Source: Rostratula benghalensis
Taxonomy: Eukaryota; Chordata; Aves; Charadriiformes; Rostratulidae
Reading direction: 5' to 3'
Assembly: GCA_013399305.1 (NCBI GenBank)
Contig: VXAI01000246.1
Location: forward strand, 802,640-866,639
Length of the DNA: 64,000 nucleotides
Shown: piece by piece, positions 22,001 to 33,737 of the stretch
Layout of the letters: each line of letters begins with the position of its first letter
Numbering within the stretch: the stretch's first letter is position 1
Notes under the pieces: generated by a model
What the model was told of the DNA's origin: nothing
The model's database searches: none
What the model saw: the letters and a program-made list of their open reading frames with translations, nothing else
Position numbers and translations under genes: made by a program

Positions 22001-23558
22001 CACCGGTACCTGGTCATGCTGGCAAAGCTCCAGAAACGCCCTCTCATCCACGAGCTGCTTCACTTTTGCCACGTCCAGTTCCTCCAGCCGATAGTTGAGG
22101 TCACCCAACCATAAGATGACACTGAAAGAGAAGGTACACCAGGATCCTGCTCAAGAGGCCAAAGGACATTTGGGGGGCACACCGGTGAGCTGGAGGCACA
22201 GCTCACAGCAGGGCCCCACACCACTGAGTGCCAGTGTGAGCTCCCCTAATCTCACCATCATCAGATGGATCTGTGTCTGCTTCTCCAGAGAGAGCAAGAA
22301 AGAGTGAAAGCTTGGAGAGAAGCTACATTTTCTACTTTTGCTGGGTTTAATTCCTGTTCTGCATGTTTGTCACCACCCCTTAAATAACTGGTGCTTTTAA
22401 TATTCCACACAGACTAAACCCCAGAAGCCACTGGGGAAATCAATGCACGTTATTGCCCCGTTCCCACTTCACGCTTGGAAAAAAAAAAAAAAAAAAAAAA
22501 AATATAAGAAGGCCTGGAGGAGCACAAGGCAGCAGAGCGACTTCTCAGAGCCACGTGAGTGACCACTCTCAAAACCAGGGTGACAGTAAAGCACTTTTGG
22601 CCCTCCCAGGCTGAGGATTAGATCCCTGGGCACCCTCTTCTGAGAGAACTTCACACCCTAGATGTGCACAAAGCTCCTCCTCGCCCCACACAGCCGTTCC
22701 CAGATGGAAAGCATACTCGTGCTCGCTGATAGTGAGAGGGGGCAAATTTGGATCCGACTGGCAGAACTGCATCCGAGAGCAGATGTCTTTGAAGTCCTGG
22801 TTCCTCCGCTCATATTCCTCCGTGTGAGCTGCCAGGTGAGAATTCACAATGCACACGCTAGTGTTGTGGAATTTAAACCTTATGGCAACACCCCCTTTGT
22901 TTCCCTGAAAGATAAAGACAAAGACTTTGGTCAGAAGCTTCCACACAACAGGTGAATTCACAAACTAGTCAGTAGCAGTGGACAAGCCAGGAGGCACTGA
23001 GGCAGACCATTTAATCCCAGAAAAAGGCTGAAAACACCAACTGGCAATAACTACATCATGAATTCAAGTCAGTCCTTCATACGAGGGTTGCACCCAGCAA
23101 CAGAACACAGCAAGCAAGCACAGGGAGCTCGGCTTGTAATGGAGGAATTAGCTAGTACAAAGGGAAATTAAAATCAGCAAGAGAGCTGGTCAGTTACTTC
23201 AGCAAGTCCTGAAACCTGTTTAGCAACAAACTGGATCTTTCAACACAACTCATAAAAAAAAAAAAAAAAACCCTGTGAGTGGAGGAGGAAGCACATGGCT
23301 TAGCTGGTCAAAAACACTTTGGACAAGTTATAGCTGCAACGCTCACAGGAACTACATTCAAAGGGCACAGACCATTCCAATAGTGTGGAATGGCAGAGGG
23401 CCAGGAAAGGCTCCTCAGGAACACTGATCTGGATAGACAACGTTTCTTCTCCTCGTGATTCCCTGTGTTATTTGCTTTGGGGGAAATCGTGGCTAGCACC
23501 AAAATGGCATGAAATCAAGGCCCCACGCAGCCCAGTATGTGCAGACAGGGAAGAAAAA

Positions 23559-23590
<32 letters not shown>

Positions 23591-26500
23591 AAAGACTTCA
23601 GAGGAGAGAGACTTCAGAGGAGATTCCCCCTCATGGTCTTTGAGCCTTTGTGAGCACATGGCAAGGCCCTGGGCTGGCACAAGGACAGGACTATGTGCTT
23701 CTCCAAAGGCAGCTGCACCCCTTCACTGGAGGAATAACCACCGCATCTAAGGAGAGGGGCTCTCCCATTCTCTTCTGAATCCCACCCCTTCTCATGCACG
23801 GCTGCCATTCTTACCATCCTCCCCATGATTCCAGTGCCCACAGTCTCAATTTCCACCTCAGAGATGTTCAAAGCAAGGTCTGCTCTCACGTACAACAGAA
23901 GCATGATTCCCACGAGCCGCACAAGTTTCACCTGAAAAACAGATCCCATTCCATTAAATACTAGAATGGGAGAGGTTTGCTGAGAGAGGGCACATCCCCC
24001 CCAAGGCCAGAACATGGGTCACAAAAACATCTATGAAGAAAGAGGGAGTTCCAGGCTCATCCAACAGACCAGCTGGGCTCACAGAGACTCCAGCAGCACA
24101 GCACAGGGGGAGCCAGGGACCAGCACCCCAGATAAAGCAGCTGAGGCCCAAAGCAAAACCTACAGCACCAGCAGAGCCCATGGAAGGAGCTTCCCTTCAA
24201 TAGCAGGGACGAGAGACAAAGCAGACTAAGCAGCAGGAGCCAAAACACAGCAGTATTCCTACCAAGATACCTTCACAACTCGTTCTGCTCTGCATTGCCC
24301 AGATGGACACGGATGAAGCTAAGGTACTTGCTACTCTCCTCCCCCCCAAGAGCACAGGAGCATCCTTCACACATGGGATGCCTGGTCTCCTGCCCTGCCC
24401 CTGCCTCGGCGCCCTGCACAGCAGGGCCTCCTCCTTCACCTCAGCCCTGCAGCTAACGAGCCTCTGGAAGACATGGCAATTGAGAAGAAGTAAAAGCAAA
24501 GGGAGGAGAGGCCCAAGTGGAAAATGATTCCACCCTCAAACCTCCCCAAAAGCCACATTTACCTTTGCATATTTGGCATCTGGGTGAAGGCTATCAGTTA
24601 CAGCTTTAAACCACTCTTCTTCCTTCGGTGTGTCATTGAAAAAGAAGGCTTCTTTACTCAGATCAAGCTCCTGGAAACTGCGTTAGAGGAAGGAACCCGT
24701 GGATGCATGCACTTGTTTATAACTCCCCAGCCCTTTCCTCTGGGAGAAAGCTATGTCAATTTAGACTCCCTGAATTTGTAACTGAATACTCAAATTCAGT
24801 TATGCTGAGCTTAGAGGTTTGTTAAACGTAAAGCTGAATTACTGCTGATGTGCAAGTGAACAGCATTAAGGATTTCAATAAGGCTGCAGTGCCAGAGAGC
24901 CCAAACACCATCAGCACCGCAGCCCTCCCAGGCCACCCAGGCGCGCTCTGGAGCTGTGCGATGGAGGACGAAGTGCTGCAGACAACCCCTCAGAGGGGCT
25001 GTCAAGCACCTCGTGCCACACCTGCACAACAAGCAACTCGTGGTCCAGGCCAGGAAAATTGGCCAGGAAGAGACACTCACCCCACACAGTAAACATCTGG
25101 GGGCTCAGCATCACACCTCAGCCAGGGCTGGAGGCTCTCCCGGGGCGGCTGACCGTTCACGTTGTACGACCCTACAAAAAACCTGCAAAGAATACACACT
25201 AAATCCCAGAGCTGCAAATGGCAGAGCTGATGGGAATTACCACTATTAATAACCCATGCACTTAATGCTACCTATAACTATTTAGGAGTAGCGTGTTTCC
25301 AGGGGGAAATTGGGAAGATAGGATTTAAATTGCATAAATAGCATAAAATGAATTAATTACAGTAGCATCTTTACAGGCATGTTTTACAGAAAGACCCACA
25401 TTTTTACACACAGTATTAAAAAAAAAAAGACTACCAGAGCTGCACAGTGGCAGTTTGAAATGATAAATTAATAGATTTACATGCACAAAAGGATTTCAAC
25501 CACAGTAAATTTTGGTCCTAATGATGTATTTCACCCAAGCTCTTAGAAGCTTATTGAAACAACTACCGGGATGAGTAGTGAACAGCAGCAGTGAGAGAGA
25601 AGGCCAGAGCTGCACAAAATTGATGGATTTCTAGACATAGTCTGAAATAAACACAGGAAAAACAACAATTTCAAAGCGGCTGTTTGCTCAACAAGAACCA
25701 CGAGGAAAACCTCAACAGGAATGCAAATTAAATTCTCCTCTGCCAGTACCTAAACATGGAAAGCAAGCTATTCTGGAAAGGATGGATCACACTTTTCTAC
25801 AAAAACTCCTCTTTGCAGGGATAGAAGATGAAATAACAGAGGTGAGTTATTTTGACAGCTTATGCTAACTAACTTACTCCCCACAAAAATACCTTCTTTT
25901 CAGGGCCCATCAGTACCTGAAGCTCTGGATGTGTGTGTAGGAATCCTCCATTTGTACAAGCTGAGACTTAACAATAGTATCTCTTAGTCCAAACTCTGGT
26001 TCTGATAAGATTGAAGCCTTGTTTGAAGCCATCACGCTGGAGGACCGCACCATTTCAGTTGTCACTTCAGGTCTGAGTTTGTTTTGCCTGCAAATGAAAG
26101 CAAAACTGTGATGGAACCCAGATATACACACACCCCCAACAGCTTATTCCTGCCACTGAGGGCCTGATTCACATTTATTTGTTTGTTTCACTACAGACAG
26201 ATAATCAAAGGTTGAGTTAAGCAAACACGACTGAAATGGGCATTTCTTAGAACAGTTCAGATCTCTAGATAAAACCAGTTGAACTGTAAGAACAAATGGT
26301 TTTCACTAAGCCAGTGCAGGCTGTTCACTCAGAGCACACCCTACTCACACCTCGATGCTGGTACAGAACCCGTGCCCCTTTCCTGCTTACGCAAATCTCA
26401 TCTCCCACTGCCTCTGCTCAGCCCTTCTGACCTCAGCAGAAGAATGAAAAACTCTGTTTGTTTTAAAAGCCTTCCCTCTGGTGGAAAACTCCCAGCTCTG

Positions 26501-29500
26501 CCTAGAGAGGAGGCAGAGCAGAATGGGTGGAGGTAGAGGTGGTTTTATTTATTATCTTGCGAGTCATTTTGCAACAGCACTAAGGCCACAGCTTGGGAGT
26601 TCCCACCAGCAAGTGGATGGTATAAATTTGAGGTCAACAACCTGCACAGCAGTGCCAAGGACAGCAGAGACAGACTTCAGAGGGTCCACAAAGTCCTGGG
26701 AACTGGAGAACAAAACTGGAACATTTGAGGAGTGTATCTATGAGACAGGGTGGCCCTAAGCCAAAGCCCTCTGAATTCAAAACAAACAACACTAGTGGGT
26801 CCTTTCCCACTCCATAGCAAAAATATGCCCAAATAGGGGACTAGAGGACTGCCTCCGAGAGACCATGCTGAAGTTTCCACTGAAGTTTCGACAGCATGCT
26901 CTTTTTTTTTTTTTCCCTCTCTCTCCTAACTAGAATTTACAGATTCTCTTCTCAAAAAGTTGACAACTTCTGCTCTCGACCCCACCACCTCCAAGGGCTG
27001 CGGCCGGCACGGTCGCCAGCAGATGGAAGCAGATAAGGCAGCCCCAGGATGGCTGGAGCACTGGTGAGTGCACAAACACACCAACTTCTCACTCGGTTTC
27101 CAGCTGAAAACCAGGAAGCCCAGGCAGAAAGCTCTCTCTCTACTTTATTTTACTTCCTCTAGACGCCAAAGCATCAACACTTTGCCCACTACTGCAGTTC
27201 CTTCCATCCATGCAGTCACCCAGGACTTTGGTGCTATATATTCACTGCCACTAGAGATCCTCTGTGAAGGGGAGGCACAGCTAAACCAGCAAACCCACAC
27301 TCCTACCCCCCACTGCACCTTCCCCAAAGAGCTGTTGAGCACAACTCTCCCTTTGCCAAAGCCACACGAGAAGCGAGAGGGGCAGGGTACCTGGGAGCAC
27401 TTTTATGGGTGCTGTCGTGGCTCCAGTTCTGGCTGACTCCAAGCTTTTTTCCATTCTGTTTGATGCCATCAGAACCAACTGCTTCTGGAAAAAAAAAAAA
27501 AAAAAGAAAAAAAAAAGTTTCACATTACACATAAAATATTATTTAATTTAGCAATACACTTAATCAAACAGTGGCAAAAATCTGCGAGCAGAATACAATT
27601 TAGATTTTAGTGGAGAAACAAAGTGCCCCAAGAGCCTCTCTTCTCAGTGACCTGACAGATTTAGGTTATTTTGGCACAACCATTCTGTGATGCTGCTGTT
27701 TCCCCTCCAGAGGAAGGGCCGACAGGAGCTGCCATGAAGTGCAGAACTGCTGGGTGCTGCCCACGACGGGCACAGGTTGCTGCTGGCTCTCCCTTCCAGC
27801 TAAGCCAGGGGCTTAGCAGCACAAAATCCAGAGCTTTATTGTAAGAATCCCAAAAATGTATGTTAACAACAGGGTTTGGGGTTTTTTTTTTTTCCCCTTT
27901 CTGAGACAAGACAGGAAGTACAAAGAAAGGAAGAAAATAAGAGCCGGGTTGGGCAGGGGGGGAAACCACCACCACCACCACACACCTCTCCATGCTACCA
28001 TTTAAAGTGTTTCTACCAATCTGCAAACAGAGACCAAAGTCTCCCTCCTCGGGGAGAGTCACTGCAGGAACCCACCCCAGCAGAAACAAGAGCCTCAACG
28101 CAAAACCCAGCGCTCCTGAAGAGGTAAGAAGGCAGCTACCATGCAAATACAGGTGTGACACCGAGCACACCACGCCACACCAGCAAAATTTGGCCTCTCT
28201 TTTCAGCATTTTGTTTCAGTTACCACACTCTGCTCCTACAAGTGGCAAAGTATCGGTTGAAAAGGAGGATTCTGCAAGGGTTTCTCTGTGTTTAAGGCAC
28301 ACAATCTCAAGATTGTGCCACTTAACACACGAATCTAATGATGAGAGAGGGCTTGTTCTTAAGATTGTAAGGTTCTCATCATTTGGCTAGAGCTCCTCCT
28401 CCAGAATCCAGAAAAATTGAAGTCTTGTTGCTGCCAGAGAATCTTCTCCAGGACGAGAGCGCACAAACCAGAAAGAGAACTTGAAGTACTTTACCTAAGC
28501 ACTCGGAATATAAACAAGCTGATAAGAAGTGGTCATATTCTCAGCTTGGAAAGCCTCTTCTGCCTAAGAGCCCTCTGAGAGGAATGACTGTGGAAGAGGA
28601 TTTTATCAGGGGCTGCTTGCAGGAGGGCACGTGACACAAACCTCCCCGCAGACCACACAGACCACGTAGAAGCGAGCAGCAGCTCGGGGGGCAGCTGGAG
28701 GGGCAACCAGGGAGCGTGGGCTCGGGGTGAGGGTGGTGGTGGTGATGATGGGACAGAGCCATAACTTCCCTCCCTTTGCACCGAGGACTTTGTGCTGCTT
28801 GAGCCTCGAGTTCTCCCCGTAGAGACCACGCAACGAATCCCGACGGCGACGAGAACCCAACGCTCGCTCCCACAGACGGCTCTTAACTGCTGTACCGGGA
28901 AGGAGCAGAAGCTCAGGCTGGATCTCTGCCTGGAATGGTGCCACTCACCAGCACCCAGCACCTCTCTGCCCCAACAGCACCCCTGTGCCTGCTGAGTGCT
29001 GCTGACAGAGCTGCTACGGGATCCAAAGATCACGGTCAGACACCGGTAACCCCAATAGCGGGAATCGGCCTTAGGTAGGATTCTCCTAGGAAAGAGATTA
29101 ACCCTGGAAAAGGGCTGTTTCCTTGAGGTAAGTTTATACCTACCCAGAGGGATCTGTGTGTCAGTGATCTGCAGGATAATATTTTAGCAAGATAATGACC
29201 TTGGTCAATAATTGAACTGGGGAGCAAAATAAAGACCCACGTGCAGAGATTATAGTGGAAGATGCACGGCCTGAGTCAGAGGATTTGCATTTAAGCAGCA
29301 ATAAAGACATTCTTGTTGAAACTGCAGTGGCATTACAGTGCTGCTCTACAGCAGGAACGTGCATCACATCTTCTGGATAAAGTAGGATCCAGGCTGCGTG
29401 CAAAAGGGAGAGTTCAATTAGCCTTCCCATTAATTATACGAGCCTTGGCCAGTCCCCTCTGTACTCACTGAGGGTGTAAGTAACAGCTCGTGGGGGACGG

Positions 29501-32500
29501 TGCTGCTCCAGGCCCGAGGGAAAAGAGATTGTTCTTTCCAGGGTTTCCTGGTGCTGCAGCAGGGACTGCACACGCAGGCACAGGGGTAGGGGTTTAACCA
29601 AAATTGTGAACATAAACCATAGGAGACGAGGCACAATTAAACCCATTTCTAGAGGCTCTCGTTCATTAGCCAGGATTAACTCACAGGGGATATAATGAAC
29701 TAATACCTCTTCACTCTGGCAAATGGCAGCATTTACAGTGTCAAGGTGTGCTTTGATTTGCCTGTGAAAGTTGCTAACTCAGGGCACGTAGACATTTAAG
29801 GACAGAATGGAGTTACAGCTCTTCCTAGAAAACAGCAGACAAAACTTCACTCTGTATCAACTGAGGTTCCAAAAGACCCAAGTGAGGGCAGAGAGCATTT
29901 TACTCTGCAAATACAAGGAAGGGGAAGAAAAAAAAAAAAAAAAGAAAAAGAAAAAAAAAAAGAGATATCTGACTCAAAAAAAAAAAATAAAATCCCACAA
30001 CGAAGCCTTGAAAAGGCAACTTTGTGAAAGCTCAAAGGCACGATTTGATACAACTACTTCCCAAGGAGCTTACCCTGCAAAGAGCGTGACCGTGCTCCAG
30101 ATAAAACAAAACCACACCGACAAAGGAGCCGGGGTTGTGTTTCATTCAGCAGCTTTTGCTCCAAAACGCACAAATACGGCCCGGTCTCTCCCAGTCGGTT
30201 CCACACCACAAGTTAAAAACACGGTGCTTGGGGCTGAGGGAGCTGCTCCCAGACCCCCACCCGCCGGTACCGCTCCCGCAGTTACAAAGTTCACCCCTGC
30301 TCCCTTTTATTTATTTATTTTATTTTTTCCTCCTCCAAACGCATTACTGATAAACGTGGAAATAAAAGGAAGGAATGGCAAGCAGCAGCAAAACGCCTCC
30401 GCCAATTAAGAGCAGCCCAGCCTAAATGAAGGCGGGTAAACTAGAACTGGTGTAATTCAGACTGGGAACCCCACGCTGCCTTCCAGGAGCTGCCCCAGCT
30501 CCGCTCCTTCTCCTTCTCCCACGGCCCCTTTTGCCACGGTTCCCGGGACCCGCGGGGATTCGGCATCTCCGGGGAGCGCCGGCCCCGCCGTGGGAGGAGG
30601 CGGACCCGACCCTACCGAGGGGTCGCCGGCACCGCTTGCCAGAACCGGGAAACCTCCGGCGACCCCCACAAGCAGCGTCCGGGCTCCTCCGTGCTGCAGG
30701 GCGATGCCGGCAGCTCCGCTCCCGGGCTAACGCCGGGCGGAGCCGCTGGCCCCCGCACAGACGGGGCGGGCAGCGTGGGTCACACACACACACCCCCCGT
30801 CCGTCCCCCCCGTCCCGCTCCCCGCCGGGCTGTCACTCTTACTGTCCTGTCCTGTCCTGTCCCATCCCGCAGGTCCCCGGCGCTCACCTCGGCGGGGCCG
30901 CCCGCCCGCGGACATCATCATCGCCGCCGCCGCNNNNNNNNNNNNNNNNNNNNNNNNNNNNNNNNNNNNNNNNNNNNNNNNNNNNNNNNNNNNNNNNNNN
31001 NNNNNNNNNNNNNNNNNNNNNNNNNNNNNNNNNNNNNNNNNNNNNNNNNNNNGCCCCCAAGCGGGACCGGGGCAGGGGGGGGGGTTGTTCCCCCGCAGGT
31101 GCTGGGCCCGACGCTGCAGCCCCCCAGCCGGACCCCGGTCACAGCCCCCTGAGCTCTGCCGTTCAGCCACAGAATCTCAGGGACTGGAAGGGACCTGGAA
31201 AGCTCATCCCCCCATTGGAGCAGGAACACCCAGAGCAGGTCCCACAGGAAGGTGTCCAGGAGGGGTTTGAATGTCTCCAGAGAAGGAGACTCCAGCACCT
31301 CTCTGGGCAGCCCCTGCCGGTGTTCTGTCACCCAACCAGGTCTCCATCCAAACCCCATCGTCCACCCCACGGCCTAAGCTCAGCTATGAGGATGTTACGG
31401 GAGACGCTGTCAAAAAGCCTGGCTGAAATCACCACAGACAACACCCACTGCTGTCCCCTCAGTCCCCCAGCCAGTCAGGCCACCACAGAAGGCCACCAGA
31501 GTGGCTACAATCAGATCAACCACCACCACCACCACGCTGGGCACCGATGGAGACTCGTCACGTTTGCAAACCACTGCAGCCCTGCGCAGGTTTGAGCAGC
31601 AGAGAGAGCAAGGCAACAGCCTGCCGAGCGGCTGACACCTCCACCACCACCACCACCACCACCACCACCACCGGCACATGAGCTCCTACCTGGGCAGCAC
31701 CTGGTGACCTCCTGAAGGAACGTGCGTGTGTGGGAACCAAAGGGCAGCCGCACCAGGAGCTGGTCATCTTCTGAACTCATCTGGATGGTCACGTCAGAGC
31801 CTAAGGGCGTTGGGAGAAGAGACTTCAGAAGCAGAGTGTTTCCTGCACTCTAGGGCAGCTGGTCCCACAGGCAGACTTTGGCAACGAGTCTCCCCACACC
31901 ACCTTATCGTGTGCTTTCCCCCCCTTTTTACACCAGAATTCCATTTAAAAAATATTTTTAAAAAATCAGCGTTTATAATAAATTCTTGCTCTGCGCGTTC
32001 AGTGGCAATAGTTAAATCCTCCAGTAGCAGCTTAAAGGCATTTGTAAAAGAACATTCCTGTGGTTGAACTGGGGTGACAACACTGGTTAGCACGAGCTGC
32101 ACCATGGCAGACAGCACACCCTGTCCCCAGCAGTGCCAAGACCCCTGGGATCGACAGTCTGATCACAGGACCCCCCACTCCTGCCCCCCAGGGTGTAGCT
32201 GGTGCAGGGCCCAAGAACACCTCTAGGACAGGCGTTAGCACAACAAACAAACTCACCGAGGACGTGAAGGTCGCTGTCAAGTACAACTGCAAAAGCAAAC
32301 CAAAGCTGAGTTACAAAGGTCAGCTCCAGGTTCACAGAGGGCTTTACCACACTTTGAGGTTCCTGAGCTCATTAAGTTCCTCAAACCCCAAAACGCTCCT
32401 TGCAGGAACAGGGAGAGCCGGCAGGAACCCACGGGGCAGGAGGCTGTGGCTGGTGCTTGGTGGGACACAGGATGCTCTGGACTGCAGTGACATCAACCTA

Positions 32501-33737
32501 GCAGGGCCCTTCCAGCCATGCCACGTGTGCACAAGTGTCACCAGGGATTACAATTTGAAGGAAAAACACGAAGGCTGAATTAAATCCCAAATTTCAGCAA
32601 GCAGAACAACAAAATATGGACCCCAACCCCCTTCATCCCCTGTTTTTTGGAGGTGACCAACACATGGCAGTACCTTCTTCCACTGCAAACCCTTCTGTGA
32701 TGGGGATAACTTTCTCCAGCCAGACGTCCTCAGCTGTTATGGCCATCCGCCGGTGGGTGTACACGTAGATCCTGCAGGCAGGGAGCAGACAGGGAGTGAT
32801 GCCTCCTCGACCCCGGCATCTCTGCAGGCTCCAGCAGACCCCATCCCACCCAGCAGCGCCTGCAAACCCCAAAGCAGCTTCTCGACCGTGCGCCCACCAC
32901 TCCTGCTTACTCCATCATTTCAATAAGAAAGTTATTTATGTTACTGGCAAAATGCACCAGACCCAAACCTCTAGGGCTGGGGCTTTTCTCACCAACCAGC
33001 CCTAAAGCACGGCAGGAGAAACGCTGAGGGAAAACCCCTGCAAATCCCAGCGCTGCTGGATTCCACCCGAGCAGAAAGTCTCTGAGGGAGGAAGGAGTTC
33101 TCAAGCGGTTTCCAAGGCCCATGAAAGACCCGTGAGAGCTCTCGGCCTTCCCACAGGAGCTCTTCCCACCAGGACCTCCCCTGCCACCAGGAAACCCCCC
33201 CTCCTCCCTCTCTTCCCCTCCCAGGAGCTCTTCCCACCAGGACCTCCCCTGCCACCAGGAAACACACCCCCCCCATCTCTTCCCCTCCCTGCCGGAGCCG
33301 CCCCCCCGGGGAGAGGTCCCGCAGCACCCACGCGTGCTCCCCGCAGCTCTCCACCAGCCCCAGCAGCCGGCTCTCCACGCTCTCCCCCGCAGCCAGGACG
33401 CCCTGCACCGCCTTCGGCCGGGGGTCAAGGAAAAACGGGGAGAGACGGGCATCCCGGCGAGGGGGAGACGGGGGGAGCCCGGTGACGGGGACCCCGGCGG
33501 CCGGGGGAACCCAGCGGGGGAACGGAGGGGGAGCCCGGTGACGGGGATCCCGGCGGCCGGGGGGAGCCGAGCGGGGGGAGCCCGGTAACGGCGATCCCGG
33601 CGACCGGGGGGAGGAGCCTAGCACCGGGTAGGGGGGAACCCGCCCGCGGCCCCCCCGTCCAAGGCCGAAGCAAAGGATACGATCCGGCAGGTCGCCCCCT
33701 CCGCCAGGCTCTCCTGGATGGCCACCGACTGGTCCAT
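16010..33737 (-). CDS. INPP5B: Inositol polyphosphate 5-phosphatase type II (INPP5B), 22 coding exons
   Basis: Removes the 5-phosphate from PI(4,5)P2 and related inositol lipids on endosomal and early secretory membranes; paralogue of OCRL. Coding exons: 33681-33737, 33332-33411, 32674-32771, 32257-32286, 31690-31800, 27391-27484, 25917-26087, 25081-25182, 24563-24677, 23815-23931, 22717-22904, 22010-22121, 21745-21854, 20900-21035, 19662-19772, 18828-18990, 18432-18667, 17796-17909, 17336-17420, 16808-16935, 16436-16547, 16010-16134. All join in phase: 864 residues. PH domain about 1-125, linker, 5-phosphatase about 214-507 with both signatures (WLGDLNYR near 391; PAWCDR near 467; SDHKPV near 496), ASH domain about 550-670, RhoGAP-like domain about 680-860. 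Oddities: the end reads [11 protein letters not shown] and lacks the CaaX motif known from mammals; exon 4 is only 30 bases; about 50 residues present in human after the PH domain were not found. Stop TGA is at 16010-16012. Confidence 0.96.
19935..20500 (-). mobile_element. CR1 LINE 3' fragment
   Basis: About 565 bases with the classic avian CR1 3' region, its sense strand being the minus strand. The plus strand opens with the CACAGAATCACAGA tail complement, then GGTTGGAAGGGACC and the run about splitting damages, leaders and LINE text typical of CR1. It is 5'-truncated, as most CR1 copies are, and sits in the INPP5B intron between exons 14 and 15. It is a retrotransposon relic with no intact ORF. 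Confidence 0.93.
23548..23594. repeat. Purine (A-rich) tract in an INPP5B intron
   Basis: A nearly pure A run with scattered G, followed by two direct copies of the short word GACTTCAGAGGAGA. Low-complexity intronic DNA; on the coding strand it is a long pyrimidine tract, but it lies too far from exon 10 to be its own polypyrimidine tract. Confidence 0.8.
29160..29320. promoter_or_regulatory. Candidate intronic enhancer with octamer and AP-1 motifs
   Basis: Within INPP5B, between the candidate alternative first exon and exon 6, this AT-rich patch holds a perfect POU octamer (ATTTGCAT, 29283-29290) about ten bases from a TGAGTCA AP-1 site (about 29273-29279). No repeat or exon explains it. 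Enhancer function is inference from motif density only. Confidence 0.3.
30888..30921 (-). CDS. INPP5B: Candidate alternative first coding exon of INPP5B
   Basis: Starting at the first of three consecutive ATG codons (30921), 11 codons ([11 protein letters not shown]) plus one base are read before a strong donor, GAG|GTGAGC, at 30888. The leftover single base matches the phase of exon 6 (27391-27484), so splicing would give a protein that lacks the PH domain but keeps linker, phosphatase, ASH and RhoGAP parts. The sequence immediately upstream is an assembly gap, so the true exon start and promoter cannot be seen. Confidence 0.5.
30934..31052. other. Assembly gap (119 N) in a GC-rich island
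   Basis: A run of N flanked by CG-trinucleotide repeats on one side and a G run on the other, a typical cause of sequencing drop-out. It removes the sequence just upstream of the candidate INPP5B alternative exon and may hide a transcription start. Confidence 0.99.
31168..31335 (-). mobile_element. CR1 LINE 3' fragment, truncated
   Basis: Starts with CACAGAATCTCAGGGACTGG and carries the same order of CR1 words as the copy at 19.9 kb (AAAGCTCATC, GAGCAGGAACACCCAGAGCA, GGTTTGAATGTCTCCAGAGA). It ends after the CR1 word TTCTGTCACCC. It lies in an INPP5B intron, sense on the minus strand. Confidence 0.88.
31370..31560 (-). mobile_element. Probable further CR1-derived segment
   Basis: Words such as GAGGATGTTACGGGAGACGC and GTCAAAAAGCCTGGCTGAAA resemble an upstream part of avian CR1 elements and keep the same orientation as the adjacent copy. 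The match rests on recall of the repeat family, so the boundaries are approximate. It ends in a CCA triplet run near 31520. Confidence 0.5.
31641..31674. repeat. (CCA)n microsatellite next to an INPP5B splice donor
   Basis: About eleven CCA/CAC triplets, with a smaller run near 31518-31534. It begins about 16 bases inside the intron after exon 5, whose donor is at 31689. On the transcript it reads as a GGT/GTG run close to a 5' splice site, so length changes could affect splicing (inference). Confidence 0.85.
33154..33289. repeat. 68-bp tandem duplication in an INPP5B intron
   Basis: Two copies with period 68 (from 33154 and from 33222) share about 42 identical bases beginning CAGGAGCTCTTCCCACCAGG and then a C/T-rich stretch. 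It lies directly downstream of exon 2, whose donor is at 33331. Confidence 0.85.

Larger units (their letters stand above)
30450..31160 (-). promoter_or_regulatory. INPP5B: Internal CpG island, candidate alternative INPP5B promoter
   Basis: A GC- and CpG-rich block in the middle of INPP5B, broken by a 119-base gap. It surrounds a short open exon that starts with three ATG codons and ends in a consensus donor. A CpG island at this place would fit a second promoter that makes a PH-less protein. Transcription from it is inferred. Confidence 0.55.

Noticed and set aside
30531..31595. Long plus-strand open frame across the gap in the INPP5B CpG island
   Set aside because: It spans 119 unknown bases and part of a CR1 element and has low-complexity Pro/Arg content; no family similarity.
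31504..31674. Poly-His or poly-Gly/Val coding run
   Set aside because: The CCA run is an intronic microsatellite beyond the exon 5 donor; open frames over it are accidental.
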